Source: Metridium senile (taxonomy: Eukaryota; Cnidaria; Anthozoa; Actiniaria; Metridiidae). From it: a stretch of 64,000 nt of DNA. The notes under the pieces were generated by a model. It had not been told where the DNA came from and searched no databases. It saw only the letters and a program-made list of their open reading frames with translations. The DNA lies in NCBI GenBank assembly GCA_949775045.1, contig OX459100.1, positions 14,068,447-14,132,446 on the forward strand, read 5' to 3'. Of this stretch, positions 40,818 to 52,588 are shown piece by piece. The translations under genes were made by a program, and so were the position numbers. Positions within the stretch are counted from its first letter, which is position 1, and every line of letters starts with the position of its first letter.

Positions 40818-43800
40818 ATGAGTGACGGCGAAGAAGAAGTATCCTTTCAGGTGGAGGACACAACTGAAAAGGAAATTATCGAGCCGCCTTCGAAAAAGAT
40901 AAAAATCGAAGCTAAGAAACTTGATTTAGAAACTCGTTTGAACGATATTCTGAGTTGCAACGTATGCTTGGCTTTGCCTTGCAGGGCGATTTTTCAGGTG
41001 AGTTCCAAAAGAAAAAGTAGAAATGCTTGCGAGTAAGTCTCAGTCGTTTTGTTATGACCATCTTTTACATCATTTTGTTGTAAAAATGTTTTATTTTGAG
41101 AGCGAGATATATTTGCTACATGGAGCTCGTTAGTGGCTGTACAAAGAGGGAGTAGTCACAAATGAAAGTGTGCCTGCTTTTACTGGGTTAAAACGGACAT
41201 TTCACACTCTCGACGAACGGAGAAATCATTTGACATGATGTTAAAACAATATTAGCTGTACGAAAACACCAAAATACGATAATATTGCGATATATTCCCT
41301 TCGAAATACTTGGAACGCAGAGCAGCACGATCTTCTCGAATTACAGTCAAGAATTAGCCTTACAAAAAATCATTGTTTGTTCGATCAGAGATTTTTTTTA
41401 CATCAGTGAAAAGTCTATATACCTGCTTATTCAGATGTTAATTTTCCCTCTATTGGCGTAGGCTAAAATATTTTGGTAGCTTTTTTATTGTTACAAACGA
41501 AACATTATAATTGTAGATCGAAGATTTGTGTTTCGATGGTATTCGAAACGTTCTATATAATTATAATATAGTAAATAGTTCAGCATTATGGCAATATAAA
41601 CTATGTTTTTTAAAAAATCTTTCTTATCTAGTGGCTCATATATTTTTAACTAGTGTTGTTCAATTACCAGCTAAAAAGGGGGACTTTTTCGTTAAGGAAA
41701 ATAGACCACCCTGACGAAAGAACACAAACAACGTAACAGATAATTTATGCAATCCTTTTATTTTTGGAGATATGCAAATGAGCTTAATCGTTTTAATTAT
41801 ATCAAATCTATTGTTCATTTGATTGGCTGGTTGCTGATCATTAATTTTTTTTCACGTTATATATACCTACTATTTATTGATATATTTCTCTATTTATTGT
41901 ATTACAGTGTCCCAATGGACATTTGATGTGTTCAAGCTGCTTTACACATCTACTGGCTGATGCAAGGTTGAAAGATGAGCAGGCCACATGTCCCAATTGC
42001 AGAATAGAAATCAGTCGCAATAATTGCTCTCGCAACCTTGCTGTGGAAAAAGCAGTGTCAGAGCTGCCCACTAAATGCCAGTATTGCAGTGAACAGTATC
42101 CAAGGATTTTGATTGGCTCGCATGAGAAAGATGACTGCATTGACAGGTAAGTGTCTTGTTTATTTGATGAGGATTTTCACTGATATCTTGATTTGATGAA
42201 ACATGTTTTAATACATTAGCTTTATAGCTCTATGCATTTGTGAATAAAATTGACCTTTAATTGTCTCTGTGTTGTTGATTTTCTAAAATGTCTGTAAGTG
42301 TATATTAAAGTTACATTGAATATATATTAAATAGTGTCATTAGCATTTATATGATATGATTTTTGATGAATAAAACTTATTTAACCATAATGACTTTGAG
42401 TGTTTTTCCCCTGTATGATATAAACATATATAGCTAGTATATACGACAGTATAAAAACCTTGCTATATATCTTGCTATATAGAAAATTGAATAAATTTTG
42501 ACTTAATTATTCAGTTATTCATAGGTATATAATGGTATATATAGGTATATTAATTATTCAGTTAGTCATAACTAGTAGTTGACTTAAGTATGTATTGTAA
42601 TTGCATGCATGTTAAAATATTTATGGTACTTATAGTATCATAGTTTTAAAAGTATTTCATGTACAGTCTTCTTGGAGAAATTTTAAATAAAAAATGTCTA
42701 ACGAAAATATGTATTGTGTTCTTTTAATACTCTATCACTGTAAAACCTTTCCCATCCTTAATTACCAATGGAAATAAGAAAGGCAAACTAATTGTACATC
42801 ATCAGAAATAACCAGAATACACCAACAAATACTCTAGTAAATGCTGAAAGCTGCATAGAAGAACATCTTTAAGGGCAGATCCAGTAGGGATGAATTGGAT
42901 GCCACCTTCCTTTGGATCAAGTTGAAAAATAATAAGATTAACACAAGATAAGCATGCACTAAAAAAGATCATGTGTTGCCTTTAATATGAGTAAGATCAT
43001 TCTACCCCTTGAAATTGAATCCACTTCTGATCGCATTGTTTGATCCTCTGTGAAATTTGTTTTTCACTGCCATCTATTAAAGCCATTATTTATTAGTCAG
43101 TATAATTTTTTTTTTTTTATTCTTGTACTATCTAGAAAATGAGCAGCCATGTACTATTAATATCAGGTATAAAAACCAAGGCAACCACACAAGTCTTTTT
43201 ATGTTTTGATAAAATTACACATACTGCATATTTTTTTAAATGGCTTTAAAAAATCCACCAACATAAAACAAAAAATTATTTCAAATAATTTGAAACAGGA
43301 CTTGTATTTGTCAGTAGGAAGAGCCTCTCTCGGCCATATTAGCCCAATTACTTGGAGTAGTGAGGTCACTTGATTGACTTGAGGCTTTATAACTGATTAA
43401 GCCGCTCATAGACTCGTGTCTATAACTATTTCAAAAAACCTTGAATACTGTAGACCGCATACATTCCAAGACCAAAATGCATTCTGTGGCATATGTTTAA
43501 AGTAAAAAAGTCACATTTTAATTTTTTAGTCATTCCATTCTAAACATTCGCTTCAGATAGAAAGTAAATCGCTGTATATTTATTATATATTTGAATTGTA
43601 TGAGACCCACAATGCCCTTGGGCCTTGGAATGCACTATTCATTGGGTTGGGGGGAGGGGGGTTTGGGTACTCCAATGTACTTGTCATTTGGGTATACACC
43701 TATTTCAATTAATGTTGTCCATCTGGAATGGTTGATCTGAGACCGACAGGAATTGTGGGAGTACATTAAATACCAAATACATTGTTTTAATCACACTTGA

Positions 43801-46800
43801 ATAGTACTGAATTATGGATAACAGTATTTCAGAAGTAAACATTAATATTTAAGCGTGATTATAATAGTGTATTTGCAGTTTAACGAGCTCCCACAATTCC
43901 TATCGGTCTCAGATCGACCATTCCAGATGGACAACGTTAATTGAAATAGGTGTATACCCGAATGACAAGTACATTGGAGTATGGTTTTTGCTCTTGATAG
44001 GTCATGAGCGATAGGATACATGAAGTTCGTGAACCAAGAAATAATTTGCTTTAAAACTAATATACAGCATATAAAAAGTATGAGTAAATGAACTATTTAC
44101 CTGTAGCTTGGCGTTATTCCTTTCATCGTCATACTTTTTATATGCTCTATATTAGTTTTAAAGCAAATAATGTCTTCGTTCACGAACTTCATGTATCCTA
44201 TCGCTCATGGATAGGTTTCATGCTTATGCGTGTCTTTAAAATAAGCTTTTGCAACACAGCGTCTCACAATGCGGGAATACAACTTGAAAACGGTCCATGT
44301 TTCGGTTTGTTTTGAATTTGCGAATGGATGACTCAATCTCGAGTGTCCTAAATAAGGTTGGGATGTTTGACCTTTGGCAGCATACCGTGAGCAGATATTT
44401 TTTTTCTCTTACATTCAGATTGATGAGAAAAGAACCTCTGCTCATAGGGTACTGGTGGTACATCCCTATCCAAAACCTGGTCGAGCCCCCGCAACAGACC
44501 CCCTCCCCCCTCGATTGTTCCCCCTTCCCCAAAACGCAAAACCTTTATGCACTATTTTATTATCGTTATTTCTTTCTTTTTCACTCCATCCATTCTTTTC
44601 ATTCAAGATATACAATCTTCCCTCTTTTCCCTTCCAACATTGAAATTGTATTCTTACTTCCTCGTTACTTTTTCTGTCAGTTTTTTTTTCTATCTTTCGA
44701 TTCATTTATTCTGTTTTGTTTTGTTCTTTTCTTTACTTACCGCCATGGTTACCAGATGCTCGACAAACTTTCGCGAACCGGCGAGCGAAGTACGTGGCAG
44801 AGAGAAAGTTTGTCAAGCCTCGAACTGGTGGCAAAACTGATATGGAACTGACTGCGTACATGCAGCATAACCGGTCTGAAAATTGAAGCAAGATCGAACA
44901 GTTATGATCAAGAGAGTGTGATCAAATCTTTCTCTTATATATTTTGACAACATTCTATTTTTTATTATTCAAATACGGGTTTCATATTTTCAAGGATTCT
45001 TTGCATTACTATAGATTAGTTTTTCAAATATATAGCCCCCTTCAAACTCCCTGCGCCATGTTGGAAGGTAGCCAGGCCTTTGCAAGCGAGACGAACGTTG
45101 AGCTTGCAATGATAGTGACACGTGAATGATTATTCCGCAAGGTGTTAAAAGGTCTCTATCATTGCAGTCTCAACGTTCGTCTCGCTTTGATGCAAGGCCT
45201 GGCTACCTTTCATTATGGCGTAGGGAACTGTGTAGGGGACTATTCGTTATTCAGATTTAACGTAACTAATATGTTTTCTTTTTTGATTTTCCCTGCAGGT
45301 TGTTCGACTACTTTGCAATACTTATATATTTTTGCTTCTTGAATAATACCATAACTACATATGTACCTAACTTATACTAAACCGATAACTGTTAAATGGC
45401 TAACTTTATCACATGTGTTCCTTCATGCAATTATTTAAGTTAAAAGTTTGATGTCTTAATTCTATGTGTTAATTTTATTATTTTAGCTTGCTACATTCCA
45501 CCTAATATTTGCAATATTGTGAATGTGTCTACAATAATATTGTCCATGTATTGTTGATATTGTTATTTCCCTGACATGTTTTCCCAACATTTGCCTCCAA
45601 TCCAGGTTGGTTGATTGCAAGTACCAGCGGTTGGGTTGCCTGTGGCAAGGCCCATGTCATGAGCTTGCTAAACATGTGGTTGAATGTGTGCATCCCAATA
45701 AGACTGGCTTTGAGCTTATGTCAGCTTTGGATGCAGTTGATGAAGCAAATAGCAAGAATATGCGGATGCTTCAAACAATAGTTGGACTGCTGTCCTATGA
45801 AAAGATCGCTATCAATGGTTAATATTCGTTCACTTGTTTATAGTTTTCCTTATTGATGTGGTTTCAAGCATGTTTTCCTCGTTGGCTTGAGACTTTGGCG
45901 TGTGGTTTTCATAACTTAGTAAGCAATTTTTAACAGGTTTTTAAGCCTGTTCAAACGTCGCATCTCACATGTGCCGAATCTAATGCAAATTAATTCAAAC
46001 ACTAGGTTATACTTATTTGCGACGTTTGAACTAGGGCTTACACGTATAAAAACGTTTGTCCCCTGAACGTTTCAGCTGCAGCTATTGCAGTCCTCATCTG
46101 ATGAAAACTGTATAACAACTATAGTCGAAACGTAAAATTTATAAACGTTTTTACGCGGGAAACCTATGTAAATTGTTTACTATGTGTGATAATATTAATG
46201 ACTAGTCACCACTAACTGACATACCTGTTTATCCCATACACACTATTGTTTAATCATAATCGATGTTTATGCTGCAAATTAACACTGTTTTATTTTGTTT
46301 ATTTACAATTTTAGTAAGGAACGTGTGCCGGATTGTCCGGGGGAGGGGAGGGGGATGCTTTGGGGTAAAAGTATCGGGTATGATAGTCGTATCTGAAAAT
46401 CAGCTATTTAGTATCTGTAAGTTTTTTAAAAACAAAGAGCCCACCCAATTTTGCATGCATAGTTGAGCTTTTTTCGTTTCGATTTTATGTGGTATATCTT
46501 ATCGGGGTTAAAATCATCCGTGCCTTTTAAGAGGACTTCCGTTATATCTTTTAAGGATGTTTTTGAAACTTCCCCACGAGCATACCCGACACTTTTCACC
46601 TGAATCACCCACCCCCGAGATTGATCCAACTGATAATAATTCTATTAATGTTTGCATTGTTCTTTTTATAACTCTCCCATCTCCCTTGCTCACGATAATA
46701 ATAGATTTGCAGCTGAGGCCATACCGTACAGACGACTTTATCCCCCAGCTTTACTACGAGACAAGTCGCTTCAATGCACTGGGGCAGCAGTGGGTTGTCA

Positions 46801-47078
46801 AGACTAAAGTCATAGGAAGTGAAAAAATGCTTAAGAGAGGTCTACTATTCCAACTGGTTCAGAAGACAAAAGGCCCAACAAACATCAAATTCATGATGAT
46901 TCGCAGTCCGTTTGGTGACCTATCAGTAGTGCCAACCCTCCATCACCATGAGTTTGCTGGCGATGCCATGGAAAGTGAGTTTTATGAACTAAACTTTGTG
47001 GATAATCTTGAAGCTAATAAGATGCTTGCAGAAAAGATCATCAACTTGAGGCTTATGATGTTTCAGATTGCAAACTAA
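40818..47078 (+). CDS. CYHR1: Cysteine/histidine-rich RING and TRAF-type zinc finger protein
   Basis: Complete 4-exon gene, 334 aa: 40818-40997, 41908-42146, 45606-45817, 46705-47078. It matches animal CYHR1/ZTRAF1. An acidic/basic N-terminus carries [12 protein letters not shown] (possible nuclear signal). A RING-like finger follows: C47-x2-C50, C61, H65, C68, C71, C88, C91, with [20 protein letters not shown] and EQATCPNC. Next is a TRAF/SIAH-type zinc region (C117, C120, H132, C137, C144, and [11 protein letters not shown]...[10 protein letters not shown]) and a C-terminal domain starting [16 protein letters not shown] and ending [11 protein letters not shown]. The biochemical role of the family is poorly known; binding to galectin-3 has been reported for the mammalian protein. 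The start is chosen because it gives a full-length family-like protein. Intron 2 (3.5 kb) holds several foldback elements. Confidence 0.94.
43425..43645. mobile_element. Degenerate group D MITE
   Basis: ATTTCAAAAAACCTTGAATAC at the left with CATTCCAAGACCAAAATGCA, and the inverted GGGCCTTGGAATGCACTATT at the right, resemble 21984-22254. The right terminus is missing and replaced by a G-rich run. Confidence 0.55.
43695..43954. mobile_element. MITE group B, copy 2, in a palindromic target
   Basis: 260 bp, the same length as copy 1 at 25590-25849, flanked by TA. The flanks themselves (43668-43692 and 43957-43981) are inverted copies of each other with one mismatch, so the target was a perfect palindrome with the TA at its centre. 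Confidence 0.85.
44003..44209. mobile_element. About 207-bp foldback element
   Basis: CATGAGCGATAGGATACATG at the left is inverted as CATGTATCCTATCGCTCATG at the right; the arms are about 80 bp each. CYHR1 intron 2. Confidence 0.75.
45046..45229. mobile_element. About 184-bp foldback element
   Basis: Arms of about 70 bp: GCGAGACGAACGTTGAG / CTCAACGTTCGTCTCGC and GGTAGCCAGGCCTTTGCA / TGCAAGGCCTGGCTACC. CYHR1 intron 2, near exon 3. Confidence 0.75.
45943..46040. mobile_element. Small palindromic MITE
   Basis: AAGCCTGTTCAAACGTCGCA is inverted as TGCGACGTTTGAACTAGGGC(TT). It directly precedes the ribozyme-like sequence in CYHR1 intron 3. Confidence 0.6.
46043..46155 (+). ncRNA. Hammerhead-ribozyme-like core
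   Basis: CTGATGA at 46098-46104, a hairpin ACTGTA / TATAGT (46106-46125 region, one G-T pair), then CGAAAC at 46126-46131: the order and spacing of a hammerhead catalytic core. A GTC at 46058-46060 could be the cleavage site of a type III layout. AAAAACGTTT upstream (about 46049) and AAACGTTTTT downstream (about 46143) are inverted and could form the closing stem. Such motifs are known in Penelope-like pseudo-LTRs and small retrozymes; this is probably a transposon remnant. Activity untested. Confidence 0.5.
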
Positions 47079-47099
47079 TCAATTTTATTGTTTTTATTT

Positions 47100-47105
47100 A
47101 ATAAA
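47100..47105 (+). terminator. Poly(A) signal of CYHR1
   Basis: AATAAA, 22 nt after the stop codon; implies a very short 3' UTR unless a later site is used. Confidence 0.5.
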
Positions 47106-47435
47106 CTTAAGTGGAAGCCAAGGAATGACTTTCATTTGTAATGGTTTAGTAGCATAACTTGACAAACCGGATTTGACCAGAAAAACCAGTTCTATAGGTT
47201 TTCTAGCAGCCAAATAATCCAGATTTGATCTAATTTGAGACAATTGTATGCTACTGAGATTTACAAATACGAAATCAATCTTTAAAAAAAAAAAAATATC
47301 ATGAAATACAAACATAACTGATTATTTGCTTTATCATAATTGTGAAGTAAAATATCATCCAAATCACTTATTTGATGTGGTATTTAGATATATGTCGTAT
47401 ATATGATGTGGTATTATTGAAGGTGTGAGATGTAC

Positions 47436-47515
47436 ATCCTGCAAGCAGAACCTTCTCTTTTCCTTCTCGACCAAGAGAAGGAAAGTAGGAGGTTTGAAAG
47501 AAGTCTGCGTGCAGG
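47436..47515. repeat. Short foldback repeat
   Basis: CCTGCAAGCAGA / TCTGCGTGCAGG and TTTCCTTCTC / GAGAAGGAAA pair across about 80 bp. Confidence 0.55.
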
Positions 47516-47652
47516 GTAGCTAACAGTTCTCAGGTGTTAATCCATGCATGAAAGGCGGTAAAGTCGTCTCAGGAGCGGTGTGCAACCCTTGCCCACCTGC
47601 CCTAAACCCGGCCCTGGGTCTACACTAGTAATTAGACTCTACTATTATATAA

Positions 47653-48358
47653 GGGCCTGTTTACATGGAGGTAGGGTTACCCTTTTAGAAGGGCTGCTTT
47701 CCTCTTTTGCATTTCTTAGTTCAATTGGTTTACATCCTACTTTTCTAGCTTGCTATGGTAATTCTACAAGAAGGCTTGTCCTCCTCTATTGCATTTCTTA
47801 CTATTCTTACTAATCACTAGAGTGGTTAAATGTCCGTTGAAAATTTGGCCTTGGGGTGTGTATTTTAAATTTTGTACTACATGACCAATTTTGAGCGAAA
47901 TGATTGGCCAGAAGCGATCACATGGTACAAAAACGAGAGAGAATTTCAAATAAGCATTTTACCACTTTAGTGATTTCGATAGTAGTTCAATTGGTTTACA
48001 TGTCAGATAGGGTTACCCTAGACTTTCTAGCTTGCTAGGGTTACCTTCCTAGAAGGGACAACGCTCGAGGTATAGAGAGATACATCATTTGCCCTCCAAA
48101 ATCGAGAGATAAACAACATGGCGTCTGATGACATGCCTCAGGACACTGACAAACCGCAGCCAAAGATACCAAAGAGAGTAATTTAGTGCCAAAAGAAAAC
48201 ATGTTGTTTGTAAGCTTTCGACTTAAGCTTTCGACCCTGTCGAAAACCCTACTTCTAGGGTGACCCTATAGCTATTGACTCTTTTCTTTGCATGTAAAGG
48301 AGGGCTTTATTTTACCCCTTCTTAGAGGGTTACCCTATATCTCGATGTAAACAGGCCC
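47653..48358. mobile_element. 706-bp element with 8-bp TTATATAA duplication
   Basis: Ends GGGCCTGTTTACATGGAGGT and (inverted) GGGCCTGTTTACATCGAGAT, each flanked by TTATATAA (47645-47652, 48359-48366). Inner TAGGGTTACCCT blocks recur four times. An 8-bp duplication fits hAT-type mobilisation, though the flank is itself palindromic, so the exact border is ambiguous. It contains a small ATG-initiated frame at 48118-48186 (MASDDMPQDTDKPQPKIPKR...). Confidence 0.7.
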
Positions 48359-48366
48359 TTATATAA

Positions 48367-49008
48367 AGTATACCGCTAACTACCGTAGATTGCAAACGGT
48401 ATGTCCGTGAAGTACAAATGATTGCACCATAAAAGTACACTAAACAGTAATACTAATATGTCGTGGATTATCTGTAGAAGCGTTAAGCTTTCTTTGTACA
48501 AAAGCGCACGTGCTTGCATGACTTGAGAAGTTCACAGATATTTCAAATCTTCTTCAGTTTCGGTAACGCTTTGTACTACGGAAAAATGTTTTAGCCAGCT
48601 TAACGCTCCTATCTGGTAGAAGTTGATCACGTGCATGTCGACATTTGCTAACATAAATCTTGTCAAGCTTATCAGTATATAGCTTTGCTATTATGGAACA
48701 TGATTTTAATAATTTTAATAATTGTTTAGTATACAGATCAAGTTTATAACTCTCAACATATTAGACATATTTTCTTTAATACATTGTAATTATAATAACT
48801 ACTATTTATCTAAATCCGAGGTTTAAATGAATTTTGTACATAAAATCATTAATATAATTTATAACTGAGATGTGCTACAGGAATAATGAATTAAATTACT
48901 TTAAAAATCATATTATAATTGTTTGAAATTTCTGATTTCCAGAATATGAGCTCGTCGGGAATGTAACGTACTGAGATAACACGAAATTGTATTGAAGTAC
49001 CGGGGGGG
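48367..49008. other. AT-rich stretch without recognised features
   Basis: I see no gene and no clear repeat end here. Confidence 0.4.
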
Positions 49009-50266
49009 ACTCCTTTTGTCCAAGTGGTAGGCGCGACCGATTTCGCAAATGAACCCTAAAATTAAGGTGCGCATCAATCAAGGGAACTGTCGAAGACTTT
49101 TACATGTAAGCAAGGACCCTAAGAGGACCCTAAAAGGTAGGCACATGCAGGGAATATTGTCAACCCTAAAAGGAGCGCTGTACAGGACCCGAAGTGATCC
49201 CGGGACCCGAAGTGATCCCCAGAACTGTTGTTATTGTACCCGAAGTGATCCCAGGACCCGAAATGAACCCGAAATAGGACCCGAACTGATCCCCGTATAT
49301 TCTTGGGAATGGACTTAGGAATTTAAAAATAGGAATTTTAATTCAATCTTAAAAGAAATTTAATTGACTTGTACAGAGCTAGTCCGTCTGAACGTTTAAG
49401 CGTAAAATGCAAAGCATCTAGTTTGATTGTACATTTCTTTAAGATGAAGCATTTTTCAGGGACTACTGTCATTAGTCCGTGCTCTTCATTGCGATGCTTG
49501 TCAGTTGACGGGTTATGATGTTCGTCTATTTGTTGGTCGGTGATGGTGGCGCTCTGTATATAACATGCATAACCACCATATATATGTCCGTCGCACGAGC
49601 CACATTCGTAATAATAAACAATTAACGGCATGTATACAAAAGCGATTCATTTTCAATAATAAACCTCTGAACTTAAAGATGATATACAACAAATTATTCT
49701 TTTTTTTTTAACTTTTATAAATGAACGAAAACAGACACTTCTAATGCTAACACTGTAGATGAATATCTATAGCAAATGCAATACTACAATTATGCCCAAT
49801 GAAAAGGTTTTTCAATATGTAATTTATAAGTTGGTTATTTCACTGCGATGTAAATAACCTTTGTTACTGTTTTAAAAAATAATTAAAAGTATCCTATTTC
49901 CACATGTCCATTCCGTAGTATACACCTCTTTCAAAAAACGTTGTCAGAAGGAGATCTGAATCTGCAATCTGAGACCAAAATGAATTCTGTGGTACGGCAG
50001 TTTTTTCTCATTAAAAATTCGTTTGCGTGCACTTTCTGGCTTCGGATATGGCGATGGTAAAATATAAATCTGAAGGTGCTAAGTGTAAAAAAACAGGGCC
50101 AATTCATTTCGGTCTCAGATTCAGATCTCCTTCTGACAACGTTTTTTGAAATAGGTATATACGGGGATCAGTTCGGGTCCTATCTCGGGTTCATTTCGGG
50201 TCCTGGTTTTTTTTTCGGGTCCTGTACAGCGCCAATCACCCATATAGTACCACTTGGACAAAGGGA
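49009..50266. mobile_element. About 1.26-kb inverted-repeat element with GACCCGAA subrepeats
   Basis: ACTCCTTTTGTCCAAGTGGT at the left is inverted as ACCACTTGGACAAAGGGA at the right. Next to the left end are about six GACCCGAAGTGATCC-type units (49185-49295); the right side has the inverse (50159-50230). A group C MITE has inserted at 49921-50159. No transposase seen. Confidence 0.6.
49921..50159. mobile_element. MITE group C
   Basis: 239 bp, ends TACACCTCTTTCAAAAAACG and its near inverse, flanked by TA. Inner GAAGGAGATCTGAATCTG / CAGATTCAGATCTCCTTC. The end sequence is the same as groups A and B, but the interior is unrelated. Confidence 0.8.
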
Positions 50267-50272
50267 TTAGTG

Positions 50273-50567
50273 CATCCTCGGGAACCCAGGGGTATTCTTC
50301 TGTCGCTCGTTTCTCGCTTCCACAACATATACTCCTGGGAACGTAGTCTGTTCGAGCTTGTTCCGGAAGTCAAAATTCAGCTCTTTCCTGATTGGTCGAC
50401 CATATTAGGTCGACCAATGAAAATCAAGATAACCTTTCAAAGAAAGTCGTTAATTAAGTTTGAATTTTGACTTCCGGAACAAGCTCGAACAGACTACGTT
50501 CCCAGGGGTATATGTTGTGGAAGCGAGAAACGAGCGACAGAAGAATACCCCTGGGTTCCCGAGGATG
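50273..50567. mobile_element. 295-bp long-arm foldback with 9-bp target duplication
   Basis: Nearly the whole element is two inverted arms of about 125 bp: CATCCTCGGGAACCCAGGGG at the left and its inverse at the right, with AACAAGCTCGAACAGACTAC inverted further in. GGATTAGTG flanks both sides (50264-50272, 50568-50576). A Mutator-like origin is inferred from the 9-bp duplication and long arms. Confidence 0.8.
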
Positions 50568-52521
50568 GGATTAGTGCTCCCATCTCAAAATCTATTCGTA
50601 ATTATCGTCTTTATAAATTGTTTGATTTTTCTCAATAAACCTTCTAAACAAAACTATTTCATCTAAATAACTTCACTTTGAACAGTTCAAACCGTTGAAT
50701 TTAAAAAAACTGATTTACTATGTATAGGATAATGGATGAGCTCCGAGGCTTTTTGAAAATAACTCATTATTTTTTAGTCATTATTTGCAATAAGCCGAGG
50801 AGCGAGGCCATTATCCCATTTAATACACATTTTCATTGTTTTCGAAGGAAAACCACTTACTAACAAAGGGTCCATCAGTAACTAAACTATTTTTCTTGTC
50901 CGTCCCATGGGACCAATGCTAACAATGTCTTTTGTAACAAGTATCAAGAAAAAGACATTTCGTTTTCATTTCGAATTCGAAGGCAGAGATTGCGGGTTCG
51001 AATCTCGTTGGTGTCATTTGATTTTTTCTTTACTTTAAATTCAAGTCTAAGTCTTAAGTCTAAGTTTCATATCTATCAAAGTATCTTTCAAACCTCGATC
51101 TGGATCAAAATAATATCCTCTAGCTCCAAATAATAACCTCTGGTTCCAATTGAGTGACTACAATAATGACCTATGAATAATTAATTCCTCAGCCCCACTC
51201 TTCCCTGCTGAATTCAAAACCCTCCCCAGCTTGAAGATTCTCGTAAATAATGACTACTTCGAAACAATGAAAGTGTGTATTAAATGTGGTTATTACATAT
51301 TTTAAAACTCGGCTCGCTAAATATGTCGCGCATTTTTATCAATGTATATCGAAACATCTCTACTAAATATCTCTCAAGTATTTTTCATAGCAGTATGTTC
51401 TTATGGTATACATCTGTCAAAGTCATCCCATATGTCTATATTTTTGTTTTCATATTTGGGACTAAAACGCCTAGCTGTCCCAGTTTCCTTAGAAGTCGCC
51501 ATCCTTTAGCTCTTGTACTGTTACTTAAGAAGAAACATTTAGGCTGTTTTTGCTTAAATTGTGCCGGCGCTATTGCACAATCACCAATACAAACACAAAG
51601 CGCCATACAGAAGAGACAAAGATAGGCTATCGAGCATGCTCAAATGTATTACGACATCAGCAATTCTATTAAATGCGATGTTATAACGGGTTTGAAACAC
51701 GGTTTGAAGTCTTCATCCATTGTTGTGAACAAGCAGCTCCGTTCAGAGGTTTTCTTTCCCTTCTTTTCTAGACGGGGAAAATAAGGACATGTCTGCCAAG
51801 CAGGGTAATATTCTCTCATAAGCGAACGCAACTTTTCTCCAGGTTACTCCGGTTTTCCTCCCTCCGTAAATAAACAGAGTTGTGTGCAAAGATAGGTATG
51901 TAGATGTAGTGAGTCTTTCCAATTAAAGATTGTTGAAAAGTTACAAAAAAGTGATTCAATGTGTCGGAACTGTTACCGAGAAAGTCCGAGAAAAAGAAAG
52001 CAAAGAAAAAAGACGTTTTTAACTGAAAATCGTTTTAATATGATATGTACTTTGATATTTTCAGTATTCTTACACAAACAATATTTTGAAGCAAATATGA
52101 TTGCTAAATAATTTTAACACTAACAATAGACGAAAAATATGTAACCTTTTCGGCCTGGATTCGCTTTCAAATTGTGAGTCAATTATGGCTGGCTAAATAT
52201 AGTCCATTTTTCAACTCTTTTACTAAATATAAACGACGAAATAAGATAGAGAACATGAAAAGAAAAAAGTTCTTGTTGATTCTTTTTGCAAAATGTTCTT
52301 TTTGTGAAATTATATATAGTTTTACTCACTCTCAGTTTCACGTGAGAACGGCAATAGACCGCATCGAAATATGGCGACCTGCTATTTGGACTGGCTAGCC
52401 TCGTGTTCACTCACAACATAAGTGATAGAGTTTGAACATGTATGAGAGGCTAGAGTATCAAGAACAATTTAACACTGAAATAGAACAGGCGTTTCCGTGC
52501 TCTGTTCAGTTATAAAGCACG

Positions 52522-52588
52522 ATGGAAGTGACGAGAGAACGAAATAAGTTATGGGAAAAGCACGAGCTGAAAGCGAAAGCCCTACATG
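52522..52588 (+). other. Possible orphan first exon
   Basis: ATG-initiated frame MEVTRERNKLWEKHELKAKA LH followed by CAT|GTGAGTGG, a good donor. It is charged and helix-like. No continuation is found downstream in the window, so this may be chance or the first exon of an unseen gene. Confidence 0.2.

Noticed and set aside
44297..44851. 184-codon plus-strand frame
   Set aside because: Low-complexity Phe/Ser/Leu translation of a pyrimidine-rich intronic stretch of CYHR1; overlapping frames on both strands are equally long.
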